DNA of 64,000 bases from Mycobacterium sp. Its GTDB lineage: Bacteria; Actinomycetota; Actinomycetes; Mycobacteriales; Mycobacteriaceae. The notes under the pieces were generated by a model that did no database searches, was not told where the DNA came from, and saw only the letters and a program-made list of their open reading frames with translations. This document shows, piece by piece, positions 38,741 to 46,359 of the stretch. A program made the position numbers and the translations under genes. Where the stretch lies: NCBI GenBank assembly GCA_020438845.1, contig JAGQTV010000106.1, positions 36,465-100,464 on the forward strand, read 5' to 3'. How positions within the stretch are numbered: position 1 is the first letter of the stretch; each line of letters opens with the position of its first letter.

Positions 38741-40217
38741 CGACACTCCGCTGTGGTGTTTCGCCGACCAACTGAGCCCAAACATCTACGGCGGCGAGCA
38801 CGCCCAGCGCCCGATTCTGCTCGTCGAGGCGGACTCTGCCCTGCGGCGCCGCCGTTTTCACCGCCAGAAGCTCCACCTGGTGCTGTCGGCACTGCGCCAT
38901 GCCGACAGCGAGCTGGGTGAGCGCGCCACGCTGATACGGAGCGCCAATTACACAGAGGCGCTACGCCGCTACGGGCGTCCGGTTCTGGTGTGTGAGCCGA
39001 CCTCCCATGCAGCTGATCGGTTTGTACGTCGACTGCGCGCAGAAGGCCTTGTCGCCGAGATCCTGCCCACCTCGACGTTCGCACTGCCGCGCAGGGACTT
39101 TCGGCAGTGGGCTGGCGACCGGCGACGGTTCCGGCTCGAGGACTTCTACCGGGAGCAGCGACGCCGATTCGGCATCCTGATGGACGGCAACGGAGAGCCC
39201 GTCGGCGGCCGCTGGAACTACGACGTCGATAACCGCGAACCGCCACCGAGGGGACGGACCGCACTGGGCATCGAGGCGCCCTACTCACCCGAGGAGGACG
39301 ATATCGATGCGCAGGTGCGCCGCGACCTCGACGCCGCTGGCTACCACACCGTCGGCGTGGACGGGCCTCGACTGTTCGCCGTCACCCCCTCCGAAGCCCG
39401 AGCCGCCCTCGATTGGTTCATTGCCCACCGCCTGCCGGCTTTCGGCCGCTACGAAGACGCCATGATGAGCGGGGACTGGGCCATGGCGCACTCGCTGTTG
39501 TCGGTCCCGCTCAACCTTGGTGTGTTGAACCCACTGGACGCCGTGACGGCCGCCGAGCAGGCCTACCGGGACGGCGTTGCCCCGTTGCAGGCCGCCGAGG
39601 GCTTCATTCGTCAAATCCTGGGCTGGCGGGAATACATCTGGCAGCTGTATTGGCATTTCGGACCGGACTACCGCCACAGCAACGCTCTCGATGTCCACAC
39701 CCGACTGCCGGACTGGTGGACCGAGCTTGACCCCGATGCGGTCCGCGCCGAGTGCATGAGGCAAGCGATAGCCGGGGTCCGCGACCGGGGCTGGACGCAC
39801 CACATCCAGCGGTTGATGGTTCTCGGCAACCACGCTCTCCAGCGTGGCTACCATCCGGAGGCCCTCAACGACTGGTTCGCCACCGCCTTCGTTGACGGAT
39901 TCGCCTGGGTCATGCCGGCAAACGTGATCGGCATGAGCCAGCATGCCGACGGGGGGCGGATGGCGACCAAGCCATATGCCGCCGGCGGGGCATACCTGAA
40001 CAAGATGAGCGACCACTGCAGGCGCTGCACCTTCAACCCCAAGCAACGGCTGGGTGCCGACGCCTGCCCTTTCACCGCCGGGTACTGGGCTTTCGTGCAT
40101 CGCAACCAGGACCTGCTGGCAACCAACGTACGTACCGCGCGAGCGGTGTCGTCGATGCGTCGCCTTACAGACCTGGAGGCGGTACTGGAGCAGGAACGCC
40201 ACCGCACGCAGTTCTGA
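38733..40217 (+). CDS. Iron-sulfur bacterial cryptochrome/photolyase (PhrB/CryB type)
   Basis: 494-aa flavoprotein of the FeS-BCP group, which repairs (6-4) photoproducts or signals in light. The four iron-sulfur cysteines are Cys341, Cys429, Cys432 and Cys445. Their spacing is identical to Cys350, 438, 441 and 454 of Agrobacterium PhrB, with a constant offset of nine. The FAD region includes RQILGWREYIWQLYW, VLGNHALQRGYHP and FVDGFAWVMPANVIGMSQ. The N-terminal LWCFADQLSP is the Rossmann antenna domain. The start codon overlaps the end of the broken EAL gene. Confidence 0.93.
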   Translation: MADDTPLWCFADQLSPNIYGGEHAQRPILLVEADSALRRRRFHRQKLHLVLSALRHADSELGERATLIRSANYTEALRRYGRPVLVCEPTSHAADRFVRRLRAEGLVAEILPTSTFALPRRDFRQWAGDRRRFRLEDFYREQRRRFGILMDGNGEPVGGRWNYDVDNREPPPRGRTALGIEAPYSPEEDDIDAQVRRDLDAAGYHTVGVDGPRLFAVTPSEARAALDWFIAHRLPAFGRYEDAMMSGDWAMAHSLLSVPLNLGVLNPLDAVTAAEQAYRDGVAPLQAAEGFIRQILGWREYIWQLYWHFGPDYRHSNALDVHTRLPDWWTELDPDAVRAECMRQAIAGVRDRGWTHHIQRLMVLGNHALQRGYHPEALNDWFATAFVDGFAWVMPANVIGMSQHADGGRMATKPYAAGGAYLNKMSDHCRRCTFNPKQRLGADACPFTAGYWAFVHRNQDLLATNVRTARAVSSMRRLTDLEAVLEQERHRTQF

Positions 40218-40255
40218 GACCCACGCACTTCTGAAACCCATGCAGTTCTGAAACA
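40205..40255. repeat. Three-copy 17-bp tandem repeat at the photolyase 3' end
   Basis: Three exact-length 17-nt units lie at 40205-40221, 40222-40238 and 40239-40255, of type CACGCAGTTCTGAAACC with one to three differences. The first unit contains the photolyase stop codon; the others are non-coding. Since 17 is not a multiple of three, copy changes upstream of the stop would alter the C-terminus. Confidence 0.9.
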
Positions 40256-40394
40256 ACTGTGACTCTTGGGACGATAGGCGGAGTGAGGAACCACGCCGGC
40301 AATCGACTCGTGCGCCCCTGCGCGGCTTCTCCCCCGAAGTCGGGACGGCGGACTGAGCTATCTTCGACGTGAACGAACGACTGGGAGGCCAAGG

Positions 40395-40817
40395 TTGAGA
40401 AAGCTCGTACTCGCCATCGCCGGAGTGGCGGTAACGGGATCGGCGGCGGCTGCACTGGGTATGGGGGCCAGCAGCGCTGACCCGGCGTCGATCAACACCT
40501 ACAACGTCATCGGCGAGCCGTACGCCAAGGCCGTTGCCATCCTGCGCGCCCAGGGCGTGCCGACCACCTTCGGGGGCTCAGTGGGCAGCGACGTACCGCA
40601 GGCCCAGTGCCTCGTGAAGAGCCAGAAGGTACTCAGCACCCGCAAGATGCAGTTGATGCTGGACTGCACGGCTGAGTCCCAGCCCGACGTCCCGACGGCT
40701 CCCGCAACCTCAGGAGCGTCCGGTGGAAGCTCCGGCGCGCAGGCTCCCGACGCCGGCAGCAGGCCAACACCTGGCGCGCCCGGAGTGGTGAGCGTGGTCC
40801 CGACCCGCGTTGGTTGA
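40395..40817 (+). CDS. Small secreted protein with PASTA-like core
   Basis: 140-aa exported protein. A signal peptide (residues ~1-28, with cleavage near GASSADP) precedes a ~65-residue globular part, NVIGEPYAKAVAILRAQGVP ... QAQCLVKSQKV, which resembles one PASTA repeat and has a Cys pair. The C-terminal ~45 residues are Pro, Ala, Ser and Gly rich. The TTG start is supported by GGGAGG 7-8 nt upstream. No function is known. Confidence 0.8.
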   Translation: MRKLVLAIAGVAVTGSAAAALGMGASSADPASINTYNVIGEPYAKAVAILRAQGVPTTFGGSVGSDVPQAQCLVKSQKVLSTRKMQLMLDCTAESQPDVPTAPATSGASGGSSGAQAPDAGSRPTPGAPGVVSVVPTRVG

Positions 40818-40854
40818 CGGCTGTCAACACACGCCGCCAATTGGCGTTTACACT
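40813..40854 (+). promoter_or_regulatory. Palindromes and -10-like box before the PF10118 gene
   Basis: Between the two genes lie an inverted repeat GTTGAC-ggct-GTCAAC (40813-40828), a perfect 12-bp palindrome CGCCAATTGGCG (40835-40846) and TACACT (40849-40854), a plausible -10 element 33 nt before the ATG at 40887. A regulator bound to the palindrome would cover the promoter. No -35 element of standard spacing stands out. Confidence 0.5.
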
Positions 40855-40886
40855 CGTTAGAGGGGATACGCCGGGAGGTGTCTTAC

Positions 40887-41786
40887 ATGCTCAGACCACA
40901 CCGCTTCAGCCACGAGGTCGATCCTGGGCCGGTACAGATTCAAGCCCGCAAGGTCGCTTTCGACACCTCTGGCGTGCCCTTGCACTGGATCCCTGACCAC
41001 CCGGTCGCCTCACACATGATCAGCGTGTTCAACGTGATCCTGCCGGCCGCCGAACGCTGGTTCGTCCAGACCTTCAGTGAAGCCCTGCCGTTGGTCAAAG
41101 ACGAGAGGCTGGCCGAGGACATGCGCGGGTTCATCGGCCAGGAGGCCGTGCACGCCGAGACCCACGACAAGGTCCTCAAGGACTTCATGGTGGCACAAGG
41201 TGTCGATCCCGGTCCCATCCTGGACCGCGTCGACTACATCTTCGAGAAGGTGCTCGCGCCGACGCGGTCCGATGACCCGAAACGCCGGTACAACAACCTG
41301 TGCGACCGACTGTGGCTGATCGCCGCGATCGAGCACTACACTGCCGTGCTCGGCGACTTCGCGCTCAACTGCGCTTGGGAAGACTTCGGGGCGGACCCGA
41401 CGATCGTGGACCTGTTCCGCTGGCATGGCAGCGAGGAGGTCGAACACCGGAACGTCGCTCACGATGTCGCGACCTATTTCCAGGACAGCTATCTGGCCCG
41501 GATTCGGGCGATGACCTTGGCGGTCGGCATGATCTACACCTACTTCGAGCGCAGTGTCGGGTACATGTGCCGCGCGGACCCGTCCCTGCGCCTCGGCTGG
41601 TGGGAAGTCCGGCGGATGCGGGCCCGCGATTCGAAGCTGCGGTTGCTGCCCACCTACCGATACCTGTTCGGCACCTCGACCCTGGGCTACTTCCGCCCGG
41701 GCTACTCCCCCGAAGACGTCGGTTCCACGGCACAGGCGGTGGCCTATCTGGCTAGCTCCCCGGCCGCCCGCGCCGCGCACGCGTAG
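40887..41786 (+). CDS. Metal-dependent hydrolase family protein (PF10118), likely di-iron
   Basis: 299-aa protein of the predicted metal-dependent hydrolase family. Conserved acidic and His residues are in FIGQEAVHAETHDKVL, IAAIEHYTAVLGDF and WHGSEEVEHRNVAHDV, giving E, ExxH, E and ExxEH patterns like ferritin-type di-iron sites. The ATG at 40887 is preferred because GGAGGTG lies upstream; a GTG at 40878 overlaps that site. The reductase gene follows without a gap, so this may be the oxygenase component of a two-component system. The substrate is unknown. Confidence 0.87.
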   Translation: MLRPHRFSHEVDPGPVQIQARKVAFDTSGVPLHWIPDHPVASHMISVFNVILPAAERWFVQTFSEALPLVKDERLAEDMRGFIGQEAVHAETHDKVLKDFMVAQGVDPGPILDRVDYIFEKVLAPTRSDDPKRRYNNLCDRLWLIAAIEHYTAVLGDFALNCAWEDFGADPTIVDLFRWHGSEEVEHRNVAHDVATYFQDSYLARIRAMTLAVGMIYTYFERSVGYMCRADPSLRLGWWEVRRMRARDSKLRLLPTYRYLFGTSTLGYFRPGYSPEDVGSTAQAVAYLASSPAARAAHA

Positions 41787-42839
41787 ATGCGCGATCCACT
41801 CCTGAGCCTGGCCAGGGTCACTCTCAAGAGCATCTGGACCGTCAGCGACGCGCTGCGACGGCCCCTCACCCGACCGGCGCCGGCTGCCCCCCTGTCCCTG
41901 ACCTTGGCCGACCGGCGCGTCGTCGCGCATGACCAGAATGTCGTCGCCTTCACCTTCACCTCCGCAGACGGTCGGCCGCTGCCCGGCTGGCACCCTGGCG
42001 CCCACCTGGACATCCACCTGCCCAGCGGCCGGGTGCGGCAGTACTCACTGTGCGGCGATCCGGCGGTGCGGACCGCGTACCGGATCGCGGTGCGCCGCAT
42101 CCCCGACGGCGGAGGCGGGTCCATCGAGATGCATGACGCACTGTCGATCGGGTCGACCGTCACCACCGGCGGTCCGCGTAACGCCTTTCCACTCGTTGTG
42201 CCCGGGCACGGCTCGCCCACCACCCGCCTGCGGTTCATCGCCGGGGGCATCGGGATTACCCCGATCCTTCCGATGCTCGGGCTTGCCGACTCCCTCGGGT
42301 CTGACTGGTCGATGATCTATGTGGGTCGCAGCGCGGACAGCATCCCCTTCCTCGATGAGGTCCGCCACTTCGGCGCCCGCATCCAGATCCGCACCGACGA
42401 CACCCACGGGATTCCGAGCGCGGACGAGCTCCTGGGCGAATGCCTCGATGGCACAACCGTTTATGCGTGTGGCCCGGCGCCGATGCTGACCCTGATCCGG
42501 GATCGGCTGATCGGTCGAGACAATGTGGAATTGCATTTCGAACGGTTCGCCGCTCCCCCGGTTGTAGACGGCGCTCCGTTCGACGTGACCGTCGCCTCGA
42601 CGAAGGCTCGGATCGCGGTGGCGGCCGACGAGACGCTTCTCACCGCGTTACAGCGTTCCGGGGTGGCCGCACCGTATTCCTGCCAGCAGGGTTTCTGTGG
42701 AACCTGTCGTACCAGGGTGCTGAAAGGCGTTGTCCAACATCGGGACACCTTGCTCACTGGGCCCGAACGCGATGACGGTGTCATGCTGACCTGCGTGTCG
42801 CGCGCCGAAGCGGGATCGGAGTTGGTTCTGGACCTCTAG
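41787..42839 (+). CDS. Ferredoxin-type oxidoreductase (FMN/FAD, NAD, 2Fe-2S)
   Basis: 350-aa reductase of the phthalate dioxygenase reductase / VanB type. Domains in order: flavin-binding barrel (~40-145, with RQYSLCGDP), NAD domain (~150-250, FIAGGIGITPILPML and VYACGPAPML) and a C-terminal plant-type 2Fe-2S domain (~265-350) with cysteines in YSCQQGFCGTCRTRVL and a fourth in MLTCVSRA. It starts directly after the PF10118 stop. It is the expected NAD(P)H electron donor to that protein. Confidence 0.93.
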   Translation: MRDPLLSLARVTLKSIWTVSDALRRPLTRPAPAAPLSLTLADRRVVAHDQNVVAFTFTSADGRPLPGWHPGAHLDIHLPSGRVRQYSLCGDPAVRTAYRIAVRRIPDGGGGSIEMHDALSIGSTVTTGGPRNAFPLVVPGHGSPTTRLRFIAGGIGITPILPMLGLADSLGSDWSMIYVGRSADSIPFLDEVRHFGARIQIRTDDTHGIPSADELLGECLDGTTVYACGPAPMLTLIRDRLIGRDNVELHFERFAAPPVVDGAPFDVTVASTKARIAVAADETLLTALQRSGVAAPYSCQQGFCGTCRTRVLKGVVQHRDTLLTGPERDDGVMLTCVSRAEAGSELVLDL

Positions 42840-42840
42840 A

Positions 42841-42963
42841 TCAGACGTAGTCGTCGCGTTCTGCGCCGGCGTCATAGGCTGGAAGTCCAAGTTCTGCCCG
42901 CAGTTGTTCTGCTGCTCGTTCCGAAAACATCGAGATGGTAAGCAGAGGAGCGGTGATGACGTT
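42841..42963 (-). other. In-frame reading segment beyond the stop of the next gene
   Basis: Past the TAG of the minus-strand gene at 42967, the same frame continues for 40 codons (TNVITAPLLTIS, then MFSERAAEQLRAELGLP and YDAGAERDDYV) to a TGA at 42841-42843. The composition looks coding. It could be a small separate ORF from the ATG at 42930, a C-terminus cut off by a nonsense mutation, or chance. Confidence 0.25.
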
Positions 42964-42966
42964 CGT

Positions 42967-43527
42967 CTACACGTCGTCCCAGGCTGCGACCTGGTCGGCG
43001 ACGTCGATGATCTTGGCCTGCTCTGATTCCGGGGCGTCGATCTGCTCAGCTACGTAGGCGGCTACGAACCGCTTGATCTCGCCGTCCACTCCCGCGAGGA
43101 CCCGAAGGATCTCACCGCGCATCGACTTCGACGTGACGTGCACGGCGATGTCCGATGGCCTCGGTTTGGCGACGTCGATGACGATCAAGAGCGGCTCGGC
43201 AGCTCGGGCGGTGGCACGCAGTGCGATATCGCCGTCGACGGTGAATCGCTGCTTGTCCACCCACAGGTCGACGACGAGCTCGATCAGGAGCGGAATTCGG
43301 ATCGCAAAAGTGATTGTGTCGCCCAGGCTCCTCCGCACATGCGGCTCCTGGATTCTGACCTTCGCGGTGATCCGAGCCAGCCCGCCGGGCCCCTGGGCCA
43401 TCGGACCCATCTCGAATTCATCGCCGGCGATCTGGGCGAACGCGGTGGCAACGCGGTGTTCGGTCACCGCAAGTTCGAAGAAGCGGCGACCGAAGTCTTC
43501 ATAGCTGACATAGGTGTGCGTATGCAT
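42967..43527 (-). CDS. Conserved hypothetical protein, SRPBCC/DUF2505-like
   Basis: 186-aa soluble protein starting at MHTHTYVSYEDFGRRFFELA, with GAGG ahead of the ATG at 43527; an ATG at 43539 would add four residues. The pattern of strands and a long C-terminal helix (VLAGVDGEIKRFVAAYVAEQ) suggests the START/SRPBCC-like fold of DUF2505 proteins, but no residue signature proves it. It has no signal peptide or membrane helix. It ends 127 nt from the convergent reductase gene. Function unknown. Confidence 0.65.
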   Translation of the reverse strand: MHTHTYVSYEDFGRRFFELAVTEHRVATAFAQIAGDEFEMGPMAQGPGGLARITAKVRIQEPHVRRSLGDTITFAIRIPLLIELVVDLWVDKQRFTVDGDIALRATARAAEPLLIVIDVAKPRPSDIAVHVTSKSMRGEILRVLAGVDGEIKRFVAAYVAEQIDAPESEQAKIIDVADQVAAWDDV

Positions 43528-43603
43528 AGGGAACCTCATTTTGATGCAACGAGGTGGACCTCGGGGCGCAGACCGGTAACAAATCGGTGCGAAACGAGCC
43601 GTG

Positions 43604-44035
43604 TCACAGTTCCAGCAGCACCGTGACCGGCCCGTCGTTCACGGACGTCACCTGCATGTCAGCACCGAACATCCCGGTCTCGACCTCGCCGCCCAACTCA
43701 CGCAGTGCTTCGGCGAAGACTTCGACCAACGGTTCGGCGGCAGAGGCCGGGGCGGCCGCGTTCCAGGAGGGCCGACGGCCCTTGGCGGTGTTGGCGTACA
43801 GGGTGAACTGGCTGATCACCAGTATCGGCGCCCCGACGTCGGCGGCAGATAGCTCGCCGTCGAGAATCCGTAACTGCCAGAGTTTCTCGGCCATCCGGCG
43901 GGCGAGGTCCGCATCGTCGGAGTGGGTGATCCCAACCAATGCCAGCAATCCCTGTTCGGCGGCATCGATCGCCCCCACCACCTCTCCGTCGACCGACACC
44001 GATGCTGAGGTGACCCGTTGCACAAGGACCCGCAT
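43604..44035 (-). CDS. dtd: D-aminoacyl-tRNA deacylase
   Basis: 143-aa DTD, which removes D-amino acids, and glycine from tRNA-Ala, from mischarged tRNAs. The two active-site motifs are intact: VISQFTLYA near residue 80 and the Gly-cisPro motif [14 protein letters not shown] at the C-terminus. Length and motifs match M. tuberculosis Rv1897c. It starts 3 nt after the end of an aldehyde dehydrogenase remnant on the same strand. Confidence 0.95.
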   Translation of the reverse strand: MRVLVQRVTSASVSVDGEVVGAIDAAEQGLLALVGITHSDDADLARRMAEKLWQLRILDGELSAADVGAPILVISQFTLYANTAKGRRPSWNAAAPASAAEPLVEVFAEALRELGGEVETGMFGADMQVTSVNDGPVTVLLEL

Positions 44036-44038
44036 GAC

Positions 44039-44293
44039 TCAGAGGTTCGTGGTGTGTTCGCGGTACTCGCCCCCGACGGCTTGCAGCAAGTCCAAGCGCT
44101 CCTCCCGGGTGCCCTGGGACCGCCGCACGAAGGCGTTCCGTGCCGCGCGCACCGCCTTGTCGACGTCGGCACTGGCCCCGATTGCGATCCGGCCGTAGGC
44201 CTGCTGGGTCGCCGGGTTCTCGACGTCGACTGTCCGCAGGTCGGCGGGTTCGGTCGACGGGCCGTCGATATACGACTTCAGATATTCCCGCAC
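44039..44293 (-). pseudogene. N-terminal remnant of an aldehyde dehydrogenase
   Basis: 84 codons from a GTG encode only the start of an aldehyde dehydrogenase: YIDGPSTEPADLRTVDVENP, the NAD-fold entry ADVDKAVRAARNAFVR and TREERLDLLQAV. The full enzyme is ~475-500 aa, so the NAD-binding, catalytic Cys and C-terminal parts are lost. The frame closes right at the dtd start, suggesting a deletion that fused the remnant to the dtd region. Confidence 0.8.
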
Positions 44294-44575
44294 GGCCCAA
44301 TACTGCCTGATCGGATGCCGATTGAGCGAAAATTGTCACAATAGGGCCGTCGACGTGTTCTGAATCACCAAGAAAATCCGATGCGCATAACAAGAATGCA
44401 AATCAACCCCAAGAATCCGCTGGTCAATAAAGGAATGCGATGTCAGATCCGTTCTTATTCCGCAATTAAATTGATATCTAAGCGCTCTGACCAGGGGTTA
44501 TCCGATCTATCTCCGAAAAGTGACGCCCGACACGAATAGTGGGTCAGTGGTGAATTACTTGTTACCGTCGATTTC
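44294..44575. other. AT-rich intergenic region
   Basis: This 282-nt gap separates the aldehyde dehydrogenase remnant from the lysin-like peptidase gene and is clearly richer in A and T than the rest of the window (for example 44366-44480, with CGCAATTAAATTGATATC at 44461-44478). No ORF, tRNA or hairpin terminator was recognised. It should contain the promoter of the peptidase gene. The base composition fits foreign DNA or a nucleoid-protein binding region. Confidence 0.6.
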
Positions 44576-45265
44576 ATGTTCGCAATCGTCAGTTTGATGT
44601 CGCTAATTAGTCAGGTGTCCGGTACGCCGTACATTTCCGGCGGCGATTCCCCAGCAGGGACCGACTGCTCGGGTCTGGCTTCCTGGGTCGCCAACGTCGC
44701 CTCGGGTAGACCGGCTTTCGGTAGCCGCTTCAACACCGGCAATATCGAGCCGGCGCTGTTGGCGCGCGGATTCCAATACGGTTCGGCCCCCAACTCGGTG
44801 GTGATCGGCTGGAACAGCGGCCATGCCGCTGTGACCCTGCCGGACGGCACGCCGGTGTCCAGCGGCGAAAGCGGCCGGGGCGTCCAGGTTGGTGGCGGCG
44901 GGGCGTATCAGCCTCAATTCAGTCACCACATGTTCCTGCCGGTCGAAGTTCTTGAGATGCAGACCGACGAGGCGCAGCCGCAGGAGATGCAGATCGACGA
45001 GTTGGCTGCGCCGGCCGATCTGCAAGGCGATCCGGGTGCCGAGCCCGATGCGCAACCTGTCGGCAACGCTCCCCTTGTCGATACCCTCGTAGTCGACAAC
45101 CCTGTGGCCGACATCCCCGGTGCCGGAGCTCCCGTCGTCGAAACCGTCGACCAGGAGGTCCCTGCGCCTATGGACGGCCCCGAGCAGCAGGCCCCGAATC
45201 CTGAGCCTGCGCCGGGCACTGACCCGGTGGTAGTCATCGATGAGGCAGTCGAGCTTCCCGCCTGA
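44576..45265 (+). CDS. Phage-lysin-like cysteine peptidase with acidic Pro-rich tail
   Basis: 229-aa protein. Residues ~10-125 resemble the NlpC/P60-like N-terminal peptidase domain of mycobacteriophage LysA enzymes: GTPYISGGDSPAGTDCSGLA with catalytic Cys, then GWNSGHAAVTLPDG with catalytic His and SSGESGRGVQVGGGGAYQP. A typical signal peptide is not evident, only a weakly hydrophobic start (FAIVSLMSLISQV). Residues ~130-229 are low-complexity, rich in Pro, Asp, Glu and Val, without a known fold. It would cut peptidoglycan stem peptides if exported. The gene borders an AT-rich patch. Confidence 0.75.
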   Translation: MFAIVSLMSLISQVSGTPYISGGDSPAGTDCSGLASWVANVASGRPAFGSRFNTGNIEPALLARGFQYGSAPNSVVIGWNSGHAAVTLPDGTPVSSGESGRGVQVGGGGAYQPQFSHHMFLPVEVLEMQTDEAQPQEMQIDELAAPADLQGDPGAEPDAQPVGNAPLVDTLVVDNPVADIPGAGAPVVETVDQEVPAPMDGPEQQAPNPEPAPGTDPVVVIDEAVELPA

Positions 45266-45292
45266 GACCACTGAGTTGCGGAGAGACTGACG

Positions 45293-45324
45293 GGTGGGCC
45301 GTCGACTGGAGTCGGCGGCCCACC
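45293..45324. terminator. Bidirectional hairpin between convergent genes
   Basis: GGTGGGCCG pairs with CGGCCCACC, and the inner CGACT pairs with AGTCG, leaving a tiny loop. It lies between the stops of the peptidase gene (45265, plus) and the HNH nuclease gene (45329, minus) and can serve both. No long T tract follows, as is common in mycobacteria. Confidence 0.7.
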
Positions 45325-45328
45325 TCTC

Positions 45329-46120
45329 TCAGCAGCCCGCCAGAACGTCGGCCAGAGCCTTTTTCTCCTTGGCCGACACCCGGAGGCTGTATGCGGTTTT
45401 GACCTCGATCTGGCGTGCGACGAAGTCGCACCGGAAAGCCAGGTTCGGCGGCAACCATGCCGCAGCGTCACGGAATGCCTTGTCGAAGTTGGCCTGCGGG
45501 CTGACAGCCAGGAGATTGCGCGGATCATTGGCGAAATCCAGACGGCGTTGCGGGTCCCAGGCCCGAGCTCCCTTGTACCAGGCATCGGCCAGCGAGACGA
45601 CGTGGTCGATCTCGATGCTGTCCGAGGTTTGGGGCCCGCGGACGAAGTTGATCGTGATGCCGGTGTAGGGGTCGATCAGAGTCCCACTCTGCGCGAAACA
45701 GGTAAACGGGCGCACCGCAAGGTTTTTTAAGTCCCGGCGCAGGATGTCGTCGCGAGTGTTGCACCCGTTGTGGCCGAACTCGACGTTGACGTCATCGCTC
45801 CACGCCTGCCCGAACTGATGGCGGCGAAAATCAGAGGTTCGATCCCAGCCGCGGACCTGCAGACTTTTTAGTTTCTCGCGGGCGAGGTCGAATCGGGACT
45901 GAGCACCGTCGGCTGTGGGCCGGGCCGGGCCGGGCTGGGCGCGGGTCGGAGTCGGTTCGGCGCGCCACGTCGGTGAGGGACTCGGCAGCCGCGTAGAGCG
46001 CTCCTGCCAGAGCAATACACCGGCGACCGCTGCGACCACTGCAACAGCCAGGACCGCAATGAGAGCCCGCCGCTGTCCGCGCCGCCCGGACCGTTTGCCC
46101 ACTCCGCTGCCGAGGGTCAT
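45329..46120 (-). CDS. Membrane-anchored HNH nuclease (GmrSD C-terminal / DUF1524 type)
   Basis: 263-aa protein. A basic N-terminus and a single membrane segment (residues ~19-42, ALIAVLAVAVVAAVAGVLLW) lead to a Pro/Thr linker and an HNH domain at ~90-263. The metal-site pattern is seen in SIEIDHVVSLADAW, FANDPRNLLAVSP and ANFDKAFRD. Similar secreted HNH proteins are common in actinobacteria and may take up or digest extracellular DNA. No restriction or modification partner is nearby. Cysteines at GHNGCN, FTCFA, FRCDF and the terminal AGC suggest disulfides. Confidence 0.87.
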   Translation of the reverse strand: MTLGSGVGKRSGRRGQRRALIAVLAVAVVAAVAGVLLWQERSTRLPSPSPTWRAEPTPTRAQPGPARPTADGAQSRFDLAREKLKSLQVRGWDRTSDFRRHQFGQAWSDDVNVEFGHNGCNTRDDILRRDLKNLAVRPFTCFAQSGTLIDPYTGITINFVRGPQTSDSIEIDHVVSLADAWYKGARAWDPQRRLDFANDPRNLLAVSPQANFDKAFRDAAAWLPPNLAFRCDFVARQIEVKTAYSLRVSAKEKKALADVLAGC

Positions 46121-46359
46121 CCAAACGTTCTAGCACTTGTGCGCGGTTCGCCATTCTGAGCGCGCCAACCGCCGGCTGCTCGTCTTCGGGGTGGCCGAGC
46201 GCCCGGATTCACTGGATTCGGGCTCCGAAAGTCTCCATTCGGGATCTGAAGGTTCGGGCCCCGGATGAAGCCTGTGGCAAAACGTGCACGGCAACCGCAC
46301 GTCGTTGCTAGTTTCCGGATGCAGAAGGAACTGCAGTAGCCACCGAAAGGCGGGTCGAG

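Noticed and set aside
44576-45265. Prophage remnant around the lysin-like gene
   Set aside because: No integrase, attachment site, holin or structural phage genes were seen on either side; only the single peptidase domain looks phage-like.
45329-46120. HNH nuclease as part of a restriction or defence system
   Set aside because: It is a single gene with a membrane anchor and secreted-type cysteines; no methylase, helicase or GmrS-like ATPase is nearby.
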